A stretch of 64,000 nt of DNA from Carnobacterium sp. CP1 (GCF_001483965.1 NZ_CP010796.1:2215501-2279500), one strand, 5' to 3'; shown: positions 9,435 to 19,121, counted from the first letter of the stretch. A program made the numbers and translations. The notes: generated by a model from the sequence alone, not told the origin.

Positions 9435-10343
9435 ATGAATTTAAAAAAAGCAATGAAATTTGGGATAACTTTAGGATTAGGCTTAACGTTAGCGGCCTGT
9501 GGAAATTCGACTTCGAATGCAACGGATACGGGCTCGGCTGAAGGGGGATTCGATGCTGCACAAGACATTCATGTTATTTCTCGTGAAGATGGTTCTGGAA
9601 CACGAGGGGCATTCACAGAAATCACGACAATATTAGAAGAAGATGCTGAAGGCAACGAAGTAGACGGTACTTATATGGAAGCGACGATACAAAATAGTAC
9701 AGATGGTGTAATGACTTCTGTATCTGGCGATGAAACAGCGATTGGTTATATTTCATTAGGTTCATTAAATGATACTGTCAAGGCTGTTAATATCGAAGGA
9801 GTCGAAGCAACAGCTGAGACGATTGCAGACGGTTCATATGCGATCGCACGTCCTTTCAATGTAGTTTATAAAGATAACTTAGGTGAAGCAGCTCAAGATT
9901 TTTGGGACTTCATGTTCAGTCAACAAGGACAAGAAATTGTTGAGTCTGAAGGCTATGTAACAGCAACTGAAGACGCTTCTGAGTATACTGCTCCAACAGA
10001 TCTATCAGGAAAAGTCAGCGTTGTCGGTTCAACATCGGTTACACCAGTCATGGAAATGCTAGCTGAAGAGTACCAAACATTAAACCCAGAAGTTACGATC
10101 GACATTACTTCTAATGGTTCTTCTGCTGGGATCACTGCAGCGGTAGATGGAACAGCTGATATTGGAATGGCTTCCCGCGAACTGAAAGAAGAAGAGCAAG
10201 CTGATTTAACAGCAGGAGTTCTCGCAATGGATGGCATCGCAGTTATCGTCAACGAAAACAATACGATTGATGAATTAACGATGGATCAAGTCAAACAAAT
10301 CTTTACAGGTGAGTTGACTACGTGGGAAGAACTGACTAAATAA
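9435..10343 (+). CDS. pstS: Phosphate-binding lipoprotein PstS, circularly permuted form
   Basis: Lipobox LAAC with Cys22 (counting from the ATG at 9435, which has GGATGGGG at good spacing; an ATG at 9423 is the alternative). Binds inorganic phosphate outside the membrane for the Pst ABC importer. The segment order is reversed compared with ordinary PstS. The loop REDGSGTRGAF, normally mid-protein, is at about 50-60 and followed by the usual C-terminal half (GYISLGSL, EGYV). The normally N-terminal part (VGSTSVTP at about 197-204, SSAGITAAVDGTADIGM, then IFTGELTTW) closes the protein. That is a circular permutation. I recall pneumococcal PstS having this order, so it is probably functional rather than a rearrangement artefact. 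Confidence 0.93.
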   Translation: MNLKKAMKFGITLGLGLTLAACGNSTSNATDTGSAEGGFDAAQDIHVISREDGSGTRGAFTEITTILEEDAEGNEVDGTYMEATIQNSTDGVMTSVSGDETAIGYISLGSLNDTVKAVNIEGVEATAETIADGSYAIARPFNVVYKDNLGEAAQDFWDFMFSQQGQEIVESEGYVTATEDASEYTAPTDLSGKVSVVGSTSVTPVMEMLAEEYQTLNPEVTIDITSNGSSAGITAAVDGTADIGMASRELKEEEQADLTAGVLAMDGIAVIVNENNTIDELTMDQVKQIFTGELTTWEELTK

Positions 10344-10379
10344 ACCATTTATGATATAAAAAACAAACAAAAAGAACTA

Positions 10380-10411
10380 AAAAACAGATCAGAACATACG
10401 GGTCTGTTTTT
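10380..10411 (+). terminator. Hairpin with T-run between pstS and pstC (partial terminator)
   Basis: AAAAACAGATC (10380-10390) pairs with GGTCTGTTTTT (10401-10411), with one T-G wobble. It lies inside the operon, so partial termination would give more PstS than membrane components, a common arrangement for binding-protein transporters. Confidence 0.75.
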
Positions 10412-10507
10412 GTTCTGTTCAAGGAAATAAACGGCAACAGCAAAAAAGCGGATCAAATCAAACCTTAAACTGAAGCGGTCCTGCTGAAAAATAAGAAGGT
10501 GAACGAA

Positions 10508-11371
10508 ATGAAAACAAAAAAAATAGAAGGCTTTATGCAAGGGGTTTTTCTTGTTTCAGCTTTAACGTCTGTATTGGCCATCGTCTTAATCTGTGTCTTT
10601 ATCGTTGCAGGCGGCTTGCCTTTCGTTATGGAATATGGCTTTGGCAATTTTTTATTAGGAAAAAATTGGACCCCCTCTAATACTCCAGCAGCTTACGGGA
10701 TTCTTCCAATGATCTTTGGCTCAGTTTCCGTTACGTTAGGAGCAGTAGTGATAGGTGTTCCGATTGGGGTGTTGACAGCGGTATTTATGGCACGATTTTG
10801 CCCGCCTAAACTCTATAAGGTTTTAAAACCAGCGGTCAATTTAATGGCTGCAATTCCCTCTATTGTATATGGATTTTTTGCCTTGCAGCTAATCGTGCCG
10901 TTGATGCGCCAATTTGTTGGCGGGACTGGAATGAACATGTTGACGGTTATGCTGTTGTTAGGAATCATGATTTTGCCGACAATTATCGGAATGTCGGAAG
11001 CGGCAATTCGGTCCGTTCCAGAAAGCTATTACAGCGGCAGCCTTGCTTTAGGAGCAACGCATGAACGTTCAGTGATGCGTGTTATCTTGCCAGCAGCGAA
11101 ATCAGGGATTCTTTCTTCTGTCGTCTTAGGAATCGGGCGAGCAATCGGCGAAACGATGGCCGTCGTCTTAGTAGCTGGAAATCAACCGCGAATCCCAGAT
11201 TCATTGACTCAAGGAGTTCGGACGATGACAACCAATATCGTTCTGGAAATGGCTTACGCTAGCGGTCAGCACCGCGAAGCACTGATTGCAACAGCTATGA
11301 TGCTGTTTGGGTTTATTTTATTGATCAATGGGATCTTTATGTTGATCAAAAGAAAAGAGGCCATCAGATGA
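10508..11371 (+). CDS. pstC: Phosphate ABC transporter permease PstC (first operon)
   Basis: About 287 residues with six membrane segments and the permease EAA-like loop (EAAIRSVPESYY...ALGAT). One of the two channel subunits for phosphate import. The ATG at 10508 sits 8 bases after AAGAAGG; a GTG at 10499 is in frame but overlaps that ribosome binding site. Overlaps pstA by 4 bases (ATGA). Confidence 0.95.
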   Translation: MKTKKIEGFMQGVFLVSALTSVLAIVLICVFIVAGGLPFVMEYGFGNFLLGKNWTPSNTPAAYGILPMIFGSVSVTLGAVVIGVPIGVLTAVFMARFCPPKLYKVLKPAVNLMAAIPSIVYGFFALQLIVPLMRQFVGGTGMNMLTVMLLLGIMILPTIIGMSEAAIRSVPESYYSGSLALGATHERSVMRVILPAAKSGILSSVVLGIGRAIGETMAVVLVAGNQPRIPDSLTQGVRTMTTNIVLEMAYASGQHREALIATAMMLFGFILLINGIFMLIKRKEAIR

Positions 11372-12183
11372 GTAGTAAACTAATACGGACCTTTATTTAT
11401 CTTGCTGCTTTCATTACTTTCGGCTCTTTGTTTTTTATTATAGGTTTTATTTTATACAACGGTTTGCCGCATTTGACTCCGGCTCTTTTTTCTTGGAACT
11501 ATACAACAACCAACGTTTCTTTGCTGCCGGCATTGCTGACGACCTTTATGGTTGTTGGATTAACCTTGCTGATAGCTACCCCGCTTGGAGTATTTACGGG
11601 TTTTTATTTGGTCGAGTACGCTAAAAAGAACAATAAAGCAGTCGGGCTGATTCGGATTGCAACAGATACATTAGCGGCTATTCCATCTATTGTTTACGGA
11701 TTGTTTGGAATGCTCTTTTTTGTCACATTTTTGAATTTTCAATATTCGCTTTTAGCCGGTGTCTTAACGGCGGTCATGATGGTCTTGCCGCTGATTATTC
11801 GCTCAACTGAAGAAGCTTTGCTCGCTGTTAACGATTCATTAAGACAAGCGAGTTTTGGTTTAGGGGCGGGAAAATTAAGAACTATTTTTAGAGTCGTATT
11901 GCCAGTTGCAATGCCGGGGATTTTATCAGGCATCATTTTAGCCAGTGGGCGAGTAGTCGGGGAAACGGCGGCTTTGATGTACACTATGGGAACTTCAACC
12001 AATTTACCGGATGGCTTGTTTGCTTCCGGAAGAACGTTGGCTCTTCATATGTATGTGTTGTCTAGCGAAGGACAGCATGTCAATGAATCTTACGCTACTG
12101 GGGTCGTGCTGCTGGTAGTTGTTCTGATTATTAACGGACTGTCAACGTACCTTAGCAATTTGCTGACAAAGGAGAAAAAATAA
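11368..12183 (+). CDS. pstA: Phosphate ABC transporter permease PstA (first operon)
   Basis: 271 residues, six predicted membrane segments, and the permease loop [20 protein letters not shown]. Pairs with PstC to form the channel. It overlaps pstC upstream (ATGA) and shares one base with pstB downstream (TAATG), so the four genes are tightly coupled in translation. Confidence 0.95.
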   Translation: MSSKLIRTFIYLAAFITFGSLFFIIGFILYNGLPHLTPALFSWNYTTTNVSLLPALLTTFMVVGLTLLIATPLGVFTGFYLVEYAKKNNKAVGLIRIATDTLAAIPSIVYGLFGMLFFVTFLNFQYSLLAGVLTAVMMVLPLIIRSTEEALLAVNDSLRQASFGLGAGKLRTIFRVVLPVAMPGILSGIILASGRVVGETAALMYTMGTSTNLPDGLFASGRTLALHMYVLSSEGQHVNESYATGVVLLVVVLIINGLSTYLSNLLTKEKK

Positions 12184-12935
12184 TGGATAAATTGATGATA
12201 AAAAACATGGACCTCTTTTATGGCGATTTTCAAGCTCTCCATAATATCGATTTAACGATTGCAAAAAACGAGATCACAGCTTTTATAGGCCCTTCAGGAT
12301 GTGGGAAATCCACCTTGATCAAAAGTCTAAATCGGATGAACGATTTAATTGAAGGCTGTACGATCACGGGTGAAATAAAAATGGATGGTCAAGACATTTA
12401 TGCCAAAGAGACGGATCCTAATTTGCTGCGCAAACGAGTGGGGATGGTCTTTCAGCAACCCAATCCTTTTCCGATGAGCATTTACGATAATGTCGCTTAT
12501 GGGCCAAGAACCCATGGCATCAAAAATAAACAAACGTTAGATGCATTAGTTGAAAAGAGTTTGCGGGAAGCGGCTATCTGGGATGAAGTAAAAAATGATT
12601 TGAAAAAAAGCGCGTTATCTTTATCTGGCGGACAACAGCAACGAATCTGTATTGCTCGTGCATTAGCGGTTGAACCAGAAGTTTTGCTGATGGATGAACC
12701 GACGAGTGCATTGGATCCGATTTCCACAGCAAAAATTGAAGAACTGGTAACTGTGCTGAAAAAAGATTATACTCTTGTTATGGTAACGCACAATATGCAA
12801 CAAGCTTCACGAATATCAGACAAAACAGCTTTCTTTTTAAATGGACGGATTGTTGAAATGGGTGAGACAAGAAAAATCTTTACTCAGCCAATACAAAAAG
12901 AAACAGAAGATTATATTTCAGGACGTTTTGGGTAA
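12183..12935 (+). CDS. pstB: Phosphate ABC transporter ATP-binding protein PstB (first operon)
   Basis: 250 residues with Walker A GPSGCGKS, the Q-loop [10 protein letters not shown] characteristic of PstB, signature LSGGQQQR and Walker B ending [10 protein letters not shown]. It powers phosphate import. The sequence is clearly homologous to, but diverged from, the two PstB proteins of the second operon. Confidence 0.96.
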   Translation: MDKLMIKNMDLFYGDFQALHNIDLTIAKNEITAFIGPSGCGKSTLIKSLNRMNDLIEGCTITGEIKMDGQDIYAKETDPNLLRKRVGMVFQQPNPFPMSIYDNVAYGPRTHGIKNKQTLDALVEKSLREAAIWDEVKNDLKKSALSLSGGQQQRICIARALAVEPEVLLMDEPTSALDPISTAKIEELVTVLKKDYTLVMVTHNMQQASRISDKTAFFLNGRIVEMGETRKIFTQPIQKETEDYISGRFG

Positions 12936-12971
12936 GAATCATTTTATTTTTAGTAAAGAGGAGTTGATAAT

Positions 12972-13640
12972 ATGAGACAATTATTTGAAGAAGAATTAAC
13001 TAAACTGCATCTTCATTTTTCGGAAATGGGGATGATGGTCAATGAAGCGATTTACAAATCCGTTAAAGCCTTTATCAACCATGACAAAGAATTGGCACAG
13101 GAAGTTATCGATCAGGATCATCATATTAATGAACTCGAGTTATCCTTAGAGAAGAAATGTTTTGAATTGATTGCTTTACAACAACCCGTGACCAGCGATT
13201 TGCGTAGAATTGTAACTGTCATGAAAGCTTGCGCTGATTTAGAACGAATGGGAGACCATGCTGTTAGTATTGCTAAATCGACTATTCGTGTCAAAGGAAC
13301 GAAACGCGTCCTTCAAATCGAAGCAGAAATCGGCGAACTTTCTGGTAAGGTAAAAGAGATGGTGAGAACCGTATTAGAAGCCTATCTTAAACAAGATGTA
13401 GAGGAAGCACGGAAAATTGCAGCTAGTGATACAGCTGTCGATGCGCTGGCCGAAGTAATTCACCAACAATGTATTGAAGAAATGAAAGCCGACCCGGAAT
13501 TAGTTCTAGGCGGTACAGATTATCTTTTAGTTTCGGGATATTTAGAGCGAATCGGCGATTATGTGACCAATATTTGCGAATGGATCGTTTATCTTGAAAC
13601 TGGAACCATTACAGAATTGAATCCGCACCATAGTATTTAA
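12972..13640 (+). CDS. phoU: Phosphate signalling protein PhoU (first operon)
   Basis: 222 residues forming two PhoU repeats, all helical, each with the conserved acidic E/DxxxD motif (ADLERMGDHAVSIAK and SGYLERIGDYVTNICEW) used for metal binding. PhoU links the Pst transporter to PhoR and keeps the Pho response off when phosphate is plentiful. Start preceded by AAGAGGAG. Strong terminator follows. Confidence 0.95.
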   Translation: MRQLFEEELTKLHLHFSEMGMMVNEAIYKSVKAFINHDKELAQEVIDQDHHINELELSLEKKCFELIALQQPVTSDLRRIVTVMKACADLERMGDHAVSIAKSTIRVKGTKRVLQIEAEIGELSGKVKEMVRTVLEAYLKQDVEEARKIAASDTAVDALAEVIHQQCIEEMKADPELVLGGTDYLLVSGYLERIGDYVTNICEWIVYLETGTITELNPHHSI

Positions 13641-13648
13641 TTATCTTT

Positions 13649-13689
13649 GACTAGCTGGTTTGCTGCAACAAACCAGCTAGTCTTTTTTT
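13649..13689 (+). terminator. Intrinsic terminator after the first pst-phoU operon
   Basis: Perfect 14-bp stem GACTAGCTGGTTTG (13649-13662) with CAAACCAGCTAGTC (13669-13682), 6-nt loop and a 7-T run. Confidence 0.96.
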
Positions 13690-13705
13690 CTGTACAAAAG
13701 ATGAG

Positions 13706-13830
13706 AAAGAGCAATGAAAAATAAGGGGACTCTCATTTTTATGAAAATTAATTCTGATACCCAATCGAGCGAAAAAAACGATTATTTGCCTAGAGAAATG
13801 CAATGATTTCAATCTTTTTCTTTGCTCTTT
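13706..13830. repeat. Long-range inverted repeat between the two pst operons
   Basis: AAAGAGCAATGAAAAA (13706-13721) is complementary at 15 of 16 positions to TTTTTCTTTGCTCTTT (13815-13830), separated by 93 bases that hold a small AATCG/CGATT hairpin. No T-run follows, so it is not a simple terminator. It could be a small RNA or an mRNA leader structure. A 30-codon reading frame (13714-13806) lies inside but I do not support it as a gene. Confidence 0.45.
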
Positions 13831-13871
13831 GAAGACAAAAACGATAAGATAAAACAAAAAAGTAATGTTCA

Positions 13872-13910
13872 TTTACATAAAATTTACAATTACACTGATG
13901 AACCTTTACA
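13872..13910 (+). promoter_or_regulatory. Pho box upstream of the second pst operon
   Basis: TTTACA at 13872, 13883 and 13905. The starts are 11 and 22 bp apart, the exact spacing of tandem PhoP-binding half-sites on one DNA face. They end about 55 bp before the pstS start codon. This is the clearest Pho box in the window. Confidence 0.75.
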
Positions 13911-13966
13911 ATAGTAAGTTATGATAAGGCAGTATGCGATTTGTGTAAACACTTAGGAGGTAAACA

Positions 13967-14839
13967 ATGAAACTAAAAAGTTTTTATACTATGGTAGTTT
14001 TGACTTTGGGCGTCGTTTTAACGGCTTGTGGGCCGGTTGTAGGAGAAGAATCCATTACAGCTGTAGGATCATCAGCATTGCAGCCGCTTGTTGAAGCTGC
14101 TGGGGAACAATATGGTGCTGAAAATTTAGGGAAGTTTATTAATGTACAAGGCGGCGGTAGCGGAACGGGTTTAGGTCAAATTGCTGCTGATGCTGTAGAA
14201 ATTGGCAATTCAGATATTTTTGCAGAAGAAAAAGAAGGTATAGATGCTTCTAAATTAGTGGACCATCGAGTAGCGGTCGTTGGAATCGCGCCTATTGTCA
14301 CTCCAGGTGTTGGAGTAACCGATATTCAATTAGAAGATTTAGAAAAAATATTTACTGGTGAAATCACGAATTGGAAAGAATTAGGTGGAAAAGACTTGCC
14401 GATCACGGTATTAAACCGTTCTTCTGGGAGCGGAACACGGACAACTTTTGACCGATGGGTATTATCGGAAGGCAAAAAAAGTATGATTACACAAGAACAA
14501 GAATCAAGCGGAACGGTGCGCCAAATTGTAGCCAGTACACCGGGGACTATCAGTTATGTAGCTTTTTCTTACATTGACGATTCAGTTGAATCACTGTCTA
14601 TTAATGGGATTGAACCGACTGACGAAAATGTTAAAACAAACGACTGGATTATTTGGTCTTATGAACACATGTATACAAACGGTGAGCCAACAGGTTTAAC
14701 AAAAGACTTTCTAGAGTATATATTATCAGATGATATTCAAGGAACTTTAATTGAAGCGCTTGGCTATATTCCGACCAATACAATGCAAGTCGAACGTGAT
14801 GCTGCTGGAAATACAACTGATGTGGCACAACCTGAATAA
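13967..14839 (+). CDS. pstS: Phosphate-binding lipoprotein PstS (second operon, canonical order)
   Basis: 290 residues, lipobox LTAC with Cys21. The conventional order is present: phosphate-loop GSSALQP at 34-40, GGGSGTG at 61-67, IFTGEITNW at about 127-135 and SGSGTR at 152-157. Start ATG preceded by TTAGGAGG. It is only distantly similar to the permuted PstS of the first operon, so the two operons did not arise by a recent duplication of the whole block. A hairpin separates it from pstC. Confidence 0.94.
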   Translation: MKLKSFYTMVVLTLGVVLTACGPVVGEESITAVGSSALQPLVEAAGEQYGAENLGKFINVQGGGSGTGLGQIAADAVEIGNSDIFAEEKEGIDASKLVDHRVAVVGIAPIVTPGVGVTDIQLEDLEKIFTGEITNWKELGGKDLPITVLNRSSGSGTRTTFDRWVLSEGKKSMITQEQESSGTVRQIVASTPGTISYVAFSYIDDSVESLSINGIEPTDENVKTNDWIIWSYEHMYTNGEPTGLTKDFLEYILSDDIQGTLIEALGYIPTNTMQVERDAAGNTTDVAQPE

Positions 14840-14869
14840 AATACAAATAGATAATAGAAAAAAGATGGC

Positions 14870-14902
14870 AAAGACGTCCAATCATTAAGGTTTGACGTCT
14901 TT
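14870..14902 (+). other. Intra-operon hairpin between pstS and pstC (second operon)
   Basis: AAAGACGTC (14870-14878) pairs perfectly with GACGTCTTT (14894-14902). No real T-run follows, so mRNA stabilisation or processing is more likely than termination. It occupies the same place as the hairpin in the first operon. Confidence 0.6.
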
Positions 14903-14944
14903 CATTCAGAAGTTAACAGCAGAAGAAGAAGAGGAGGGTTTCTT

Positions 14945-15865
14945 TTGGAGGACATTCAAGGAAAACTAGTAGGTCACTCGGGCAAAGGAAGACTTGAAAA
15001 AATCGGTAAAGCAGTCAGTTTTATCTGTATTGCATTTATTGTTTTTGTAGTAGTGTCTATTTTATATTTTGTAGCAAGTAAAGGGATTTCTACTTTTACT
15101 AAAGACGGCGTTTCGTTAAGCAGCTTTCTAACCGGTTCTGTCTGGAACCCAGGAAACGTCGGAGAAGACGGTCAACCATTGGCAGGAGCATTGCCGATGA
15201 TTGCTGGTTCGTTTATTGTAACGTTGTTATCAGCTCTTGTTGCGACGCCATTTGCCATTGGAGCCGCTATTTTTATGACAGAGATTTCGCCGACTGTCGG
15301 AAAACGCATTTTGCAGCCCGTTATTGAATTATTAGTTGGAATTCCTTCTGTCGTTTATGGATTCATCGGCTTAACGGTTATTGTTCCGTTTATACGGGGA
15401 ATTTTTGGCGGCAGTGGTTTTGGAGTATTATCTGCTGCGGTAGTCTTATTTGTTATGATTTTACCAACGGTAACAAGTATGGCAGTAGACACGTTAAATG
15501 CTGTTCCGCGCCATTACCGAGAAGCTTCTTTAGCAATGGGGGCCACTAGATGGCAGACCATCTATAAAGTCGTTCTAAGAAGCGCTACACCGGGATTATT
15601 AACAGCAGTTGTGTTTGGAATGGCTCGTGCTTTTGGCGAAGCTTTGGCAGTGCAAATGGTTATCGGAAATGCTGCGCTAATGCCAACCAACTTAATCACT
15701 CCAGCTTCAACATTGACCAGTATTTTGACCATGAATATGGGGAATACGGTTATGGGGACACTTGAAAACAACGTTCTTTGGTCATTGGCTCTAATCTTAT
15801 TGCTGATGGCATTATTCTTTAATATTTTAACCCGTTGGATTGGGAAGAAAGGGGCTATGAAGTAA
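14945..15865 (+). CDS. pstC: Phosphate ABC transporter permease PstC (second operon)
   Basis: 306 residues, slightly longer N-terminus than the first PstC, six membrane segments and the permease loop VDTLNAVPRHYREASLAMGA. The start is a TTG at 14945, set 6 bases after GAGGAGGG; no ATG lies in a comparable position. Stop is followed almost at once by the pstA start. Confidence 0.94.
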   Translation: MEDIQGKLVGHSGKGRLEKIGKAVSFICIAFIVFVVVSILYFVASKGISTFTKDGVSLSSFLTGSVWNPGNVGEDGQPLAGALPMIAGSFIVTLLSALVATPFAIGAAIFMTEISPTVGKRILQPVIELLVGIPSVVYGFIGLTVIVPFIRGIFGGSGFGVLSAAVVLFVMILPTVTSMAVDTLNAVPRHYREASLAMGATRWQTIYKVVLRSATPGLLTAVVFGMARAFGEALAVQMVIGNAALMPTNLITPASTLTSILTMNMGNTVMGTLENNVLWSLALILLLMALFFNILTRWIGKKGAMK

Positions 15866-15866
15866 A

Positions 15867-16751
15867 ATGAATGCAAAAAAAGCAGATAAAATAGCGATTG
15901 GCGTATTGTATGCCATTGCTGGAATCATTGTCTTGATCTTATTCAGTTTGTTAGCTTTTATTTTATGGCGCGGAATTCCTCAAATCTCTTGGGAGTTTTT
16001 AACAACACCATCGAAGTCGTTTCAAACGGGTGGCGGAATTGCGATTCAGTTGTATAATTCATTCTACTTATTGATTTTAACGATGGTGATCAGCACACCT
16101 ATTTCGTTAGGTGCAGCTATTTATTTATCTGAGTATGCCAAGAAAAACTGGCTGACAGATTTAGTCCGAACAGCCATTGAAGTCTTAAGTTCATTGCCGT
16201 CAGTTGTGGTAGGGCTTTTTGGTTTCTTGATTTTTGTATTACAATGGGGCTTAGGATTCTCGATTCTTTCAGGAGCAATGGCTTTGACATTGTTTAACTT
16301 GCCGCTGCTAACGAGAACCATTGAAGATTCGTTAACCGCTATTCCTGCAACTCAAAGAGAAGCAGGCTTGGCGCTAGGGTTGTCGCGTTGGGAAACAGTG
16401 ACTCGGATCATTTTACCAGCAGCTTTACCGGGGATTCTGACCGGGATGATCTTAGCTGCAGGGCGTATTTTTGGTGAAGCTGCTGCTTTGATTTATACAG
16501 CTGGACAAAGTGCGCCGGCATTAGATTTTACAAATTGGAACCCAATGTCTATTTCGAGCCCTTTAAATATTATGCGTCCGGCCGAAACATTAGCCGTGCA
16601 TATTTGGAAAATCAACAGTGAAGGTGTCATGCCTGATGGGGCACAAGTATCGGCCGGAGCTTCAGCGGTGCTGATTATTGCTGTCTTGTTGTTTAACTTT
16701 GGTGCTCGTTTCTTAGGCAAGAAACTACACAAAAAAGCTACTTCGGGTTAA
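15867..16751 (+). CDS. pstA: Phosphate ABC transporter permease PstA (second operon)
   Basis: 294 residues with six membrane segments; permease loop [19 protein letters not shown]. One base after the pstC stop; ribosome binding site GAAAGGGG lies in the pstC end. Forms the channel with PstC. Confidence 0.94.
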   Translation: MNAKKADKIAIGVLYAIAGIIVLILFSLLAFILWRGIPQISWEFLTTPSKSFQTGGGIAIQLYNSFYLLILTMVISTPISLGAAIYLSEYAKKNWLTDLVRTAIEVLSSLPSVVVGLFGFLIFVLQWGLGFSILSGAMALTLFNLPLLTRTIEDSLTAIPATQREAGLALGLSRWETVTRIILPAALPGILTGMILAAGRIFGEAAALIYTAGQSAPALDFTNWNPMSISSPLNIMRPAETLAVHIWKINSEGVMPDGAQVSAGASAVLIIAVLLFNFGARFLGKKLHKKATSG

Positions 16752-16789
16752 AAAAACGAATGATCAAGCCACTCAAGGAGGAAGAAAAA

Positions 16790-17596
16790 ATGCCGGAACA
16801 AGCAAACCTTGAAACAAATATACTAAAAATGAGTGCTGATAAGCACATCGACCTGTCTACGAAAGATTTACATGTTTGGTATGGACAAAATGAAGCCATC
16901 AAAGGGGTATCCTTAGAATTCGAAGAAAATAAAATCACATCATTGATTGGTCCGAGCGGCTGTGGAAAATCGACGTATTTACGTTCGCTGAACCGTATGA
17001 ATGATGAAATTCAAATAGCTAAAGTAACCGGCGAGATCATTTATAAAGGCGAGGACATCAATGCGTCTGATGTTGATGTCTACGAAATGCGTAAAAACAT
17101 CGGTATGGTGTTCCAACGTCCGAATCCTTTCAGCAAATCTATTTACGACAATATCAGTTTTGCTTTAAAACGCCATGGAATCAAAGACAAAGCAACATTG
17201 GATGAAGCCGTTGAAACGAGCTTAAAACAAGCGGCGCTATGGGAACAGGTCAAAGATGATCTACACAAAAGTGCATTAGCTTTATCTGGCGGACAACAAC
17301 AACGATTGTGTATTGCCCGTGCAATTGCCTTAAAACCAGATATTTTATTGTTAGACGAACCAGCAAGTGCACTTGATCCGATTTCAACCAGTCAAGTAGA
17401 AGAAACATTGCTGCAGTTGCGTGAAGACTATTCGATCATTATTGTGACACATAATATGCAGCAAGCATCGCGGATCAGCGATTATACAGCTTACTTTTAT
17501 ATGGGAAATGTTATTGAATACGATGAAACCAGAAAAGTCTTTACACGTCCGAAAATACAGTCAACTGAAGACTATGTCTCAGGTCACTTTGGTTAG
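16790..17596 (+). CDS. pstB: Phosphate ABC transporter ATP-binding protein PstB (second operon, copy 1)
   Basis: About 268 residues. The ATG at 16790 is preceded by AAGGAGGAA at ideal spacing; an in-frame ATG at 16760 lacks this. Walker [27 protein letters not shown] and DEPASALDP are intact. The N-terminus carries about 20 extra residues compared with the other PstB proteins. Tandem pstB copies are common in lactic acid bacteria. Confidence 0.94.
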   Translation: MPEQANLETNILKMSADKHIDLSTKDLHVWYGQNEAIKGVSLEFEENKITSLIGPSGCGKSTYLRSLNRMNDEIQIAKVTGEIIYKGEDINASDVDVYEMRKNIGMVFQRPNPFSKSIYDNISFALKRHGIKDKATLDEAVETSLKQAALWEQVKDDLHKSALALSGGQQQRLCIARAIALKPDILLLDEPASALDPISTSQVEETLLQLREDYSIIIVTHNMQQASRISDYTAYFYMGNVIEYDETRKVFTRPKIQSTEDYVSGHFG

Positions 17597-17607
17597 GGGG
17601 AAACAAC

Positions 17608-18372
17608 GTGAGTAAGGAAAAATACATTATTGAATCCAAAGATGTTCATTTGTATTATGGGAAAAACGAAGCTTTAAAAGGAGTTTCCTTGGACTTTAAA
17701 CCAAAAGAAATCACAGCTTTGATTGGTCCGAGCGGTTGTGGGAAATCGACGTATTTAAGAACATTGAACCGGATGAACGATTTGATTCCTGATGTAACGA
17801 TTACGGGGAATATCACTTTTGAAAATCAAGACATCTACAGCCCGAAAATGGACACAGTTGAATTGAGAAAAAAAGTCGGAATGGTGTTTCAACAACCGAA
17901 TCCCTTTCCGTTTTCGGTTTTTGAAAACGTAGCTTACGGCTTAAGAATTGCCGGTATGAAAGACAAAAAGAAAATTGAAGAAATCGTTGAAATAAGCCTG
18001 AAAAAAGCAGCTGTCTGGGAAGATGTCAAAGATAAGCTGCATAAAAATGCCTTGTCGCTTTCAGGTGGACAACAACAACGGGTATGTATTGCTCGTGTTT
18101 TGGCAATCGAACCTGCAGTGATTCTCTTGGACGAACCAACAAGTGCACTGGATCCTGTCTCAAGCGGGAAAATCGAACGCATGTTGATGGATTTAAAAGA
18201 AGATTATACAATGATCATGGTTACGCATAATATGCAGCAAGCTTCTCGGATTTCTGATAACACCGCTTTTTTCTTAAATGGAAAGTTAATTGAGTTTGGC
18301 GAAACAAGACAAATTTTTACGAATCCACGTAAAAAAGAAACAGAAGATTATATTTCTGGACGTTTCGGGTAA
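17608..18372 (+). CDS. pstB: Phosphate ABC transporter ATP-binding protein PstB (second operon, copy 2)
   Basis: 254 residues, GTG start preceded by TAGGGGGAAA, 11 bases after the previous stop. Walker [27 protein letters not shown] and DEPTSALDP. Its Q-loop (FQQPNPFP) is closer to the PstB of the first operon than to its immediate neighbour, which has FQRPNPFS. Two ATPases could form a heterodimer with PstCA or act alternately; the sequence does not say which. Confidence 0.94.
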   Translation: MSKEKYIIESKDVHLYYGKNEALKGVSLDFKPKEITALIGPSGCGKSTYLRTLNRMNDLIPDVTITGNITFENQDIYSPKMDTVELRKKVGMVFQQPNPFPFSVFENVAYGLRIAGMKDKKKIEEIVEISLKKAAVWEDVKDKLHKNALSLSGGQQQRVCIARVLAIEPAVILLDEPTSALDPVSSGKIERMLMDLKEDYTMIMVTHNMQQASRISDNTAFFLNGKLIEFGETRQIFTNPRKKETEDYISGRFG

Positions 18373-18418
18373 TTCATAGGATAATAGAGGAAAGATGGTT
18401 AAATAGGAGTGGTAGCAA

Positions 18419-19105
18419 ATGAGACGTGTATTCGAAGAAGAATTAAATGATTTACACAACCATTTTTTTCAAATGGGGAAAATCGTAAACGAAGCAGTAT
18501 ATAAATCGGTCAAAGCTTTTGTCAACCATGATAAAGGATTGGCCCAAGAAGTTATTGATGGAGATATCATCATCAATAAACATGAAGTAGATTTAGAGAA
18601 AAGGTGCTTTGAAATGATTGCTTTACAACAGCCGGTCACAACGGACTTGCGTAAAATCGTAACGATCATGAAAGCAAGTGCTGACTTAGAGCGAATGGGC
18701 GACCATGCTGTCAGCATCGCCAAATCAACGATTCGTGTTAAAGGCAATAAACGCGATTACGCTATTGAAGCTCAAATCGCAGAAATGTCTGAAAAAGTTA
18801 AAGTAATGGTTCAAGGAGTATTAGATGCATATGTAGTCTCGGATGCTGATAAAGCTAAAGATGTCGCGTTAAGCGATGTAGCAGTCGACAATGACTTCAA
18901 AAAAATCTATAAAGCTTGTATCAAACAAATGAAATCTGACCCTGATATTATTTTAGGTGCGACGGATTACATGCTGGTTGCTGGTTATATTGAACGAATC
19001 GGCGATTACGTTACTAATATCTGTGAATGGATCATTTATTTAAACACAGGTAAAGTAACGGAATTAAACACGCATAATAAAAATGATCACTTTTTAAATA
19101 GTTGA
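18419..19105 (+). CDS. phoU: Phosphate signalling protein PhoU (second operon)
   Basis: 228 residues with two PhoU repeats and the acidic motifs (SADLERMGDHAVSIAK, AGYIERIGDYVTNICEW). Very similar to the first PhoU, much more so than the two PstS proteins are to each other. Start ATG follows ATAGGAGTGG. A terminator follows. Confidence 0.95.
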   Translation: MRRVFEEELNDLHNHFFQMGKIVNEAVYKSVKAFVNHDKGLAQEVIDGDIIINKHEVDLEKRCFEMIALQQPVTTDLRKIVTIMKASADLERMGDHAVSIAKSTIRVKGNKRDYAIEAQIAEMSEKVKVMVQGVLDAYVVSDADKAKDVALSDVAVDNDFKKIYKACIKQMKSDPDIILGATDYMLVAGYIERIGDYVTNICEWIIYLNTGKVTELNTHNKNDHFLNS

Positions 19106-19121
19106 TTTAAACGAATTTATG

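Noticed and set aside
13714-13806. 30-codon reading frame beginning ATG AAA AAT AAG between the pst operons
   Set aside because: No convincing ribosome binding site, no recognisable features, and it sits inside an inverted repeat that explains the sequence better.
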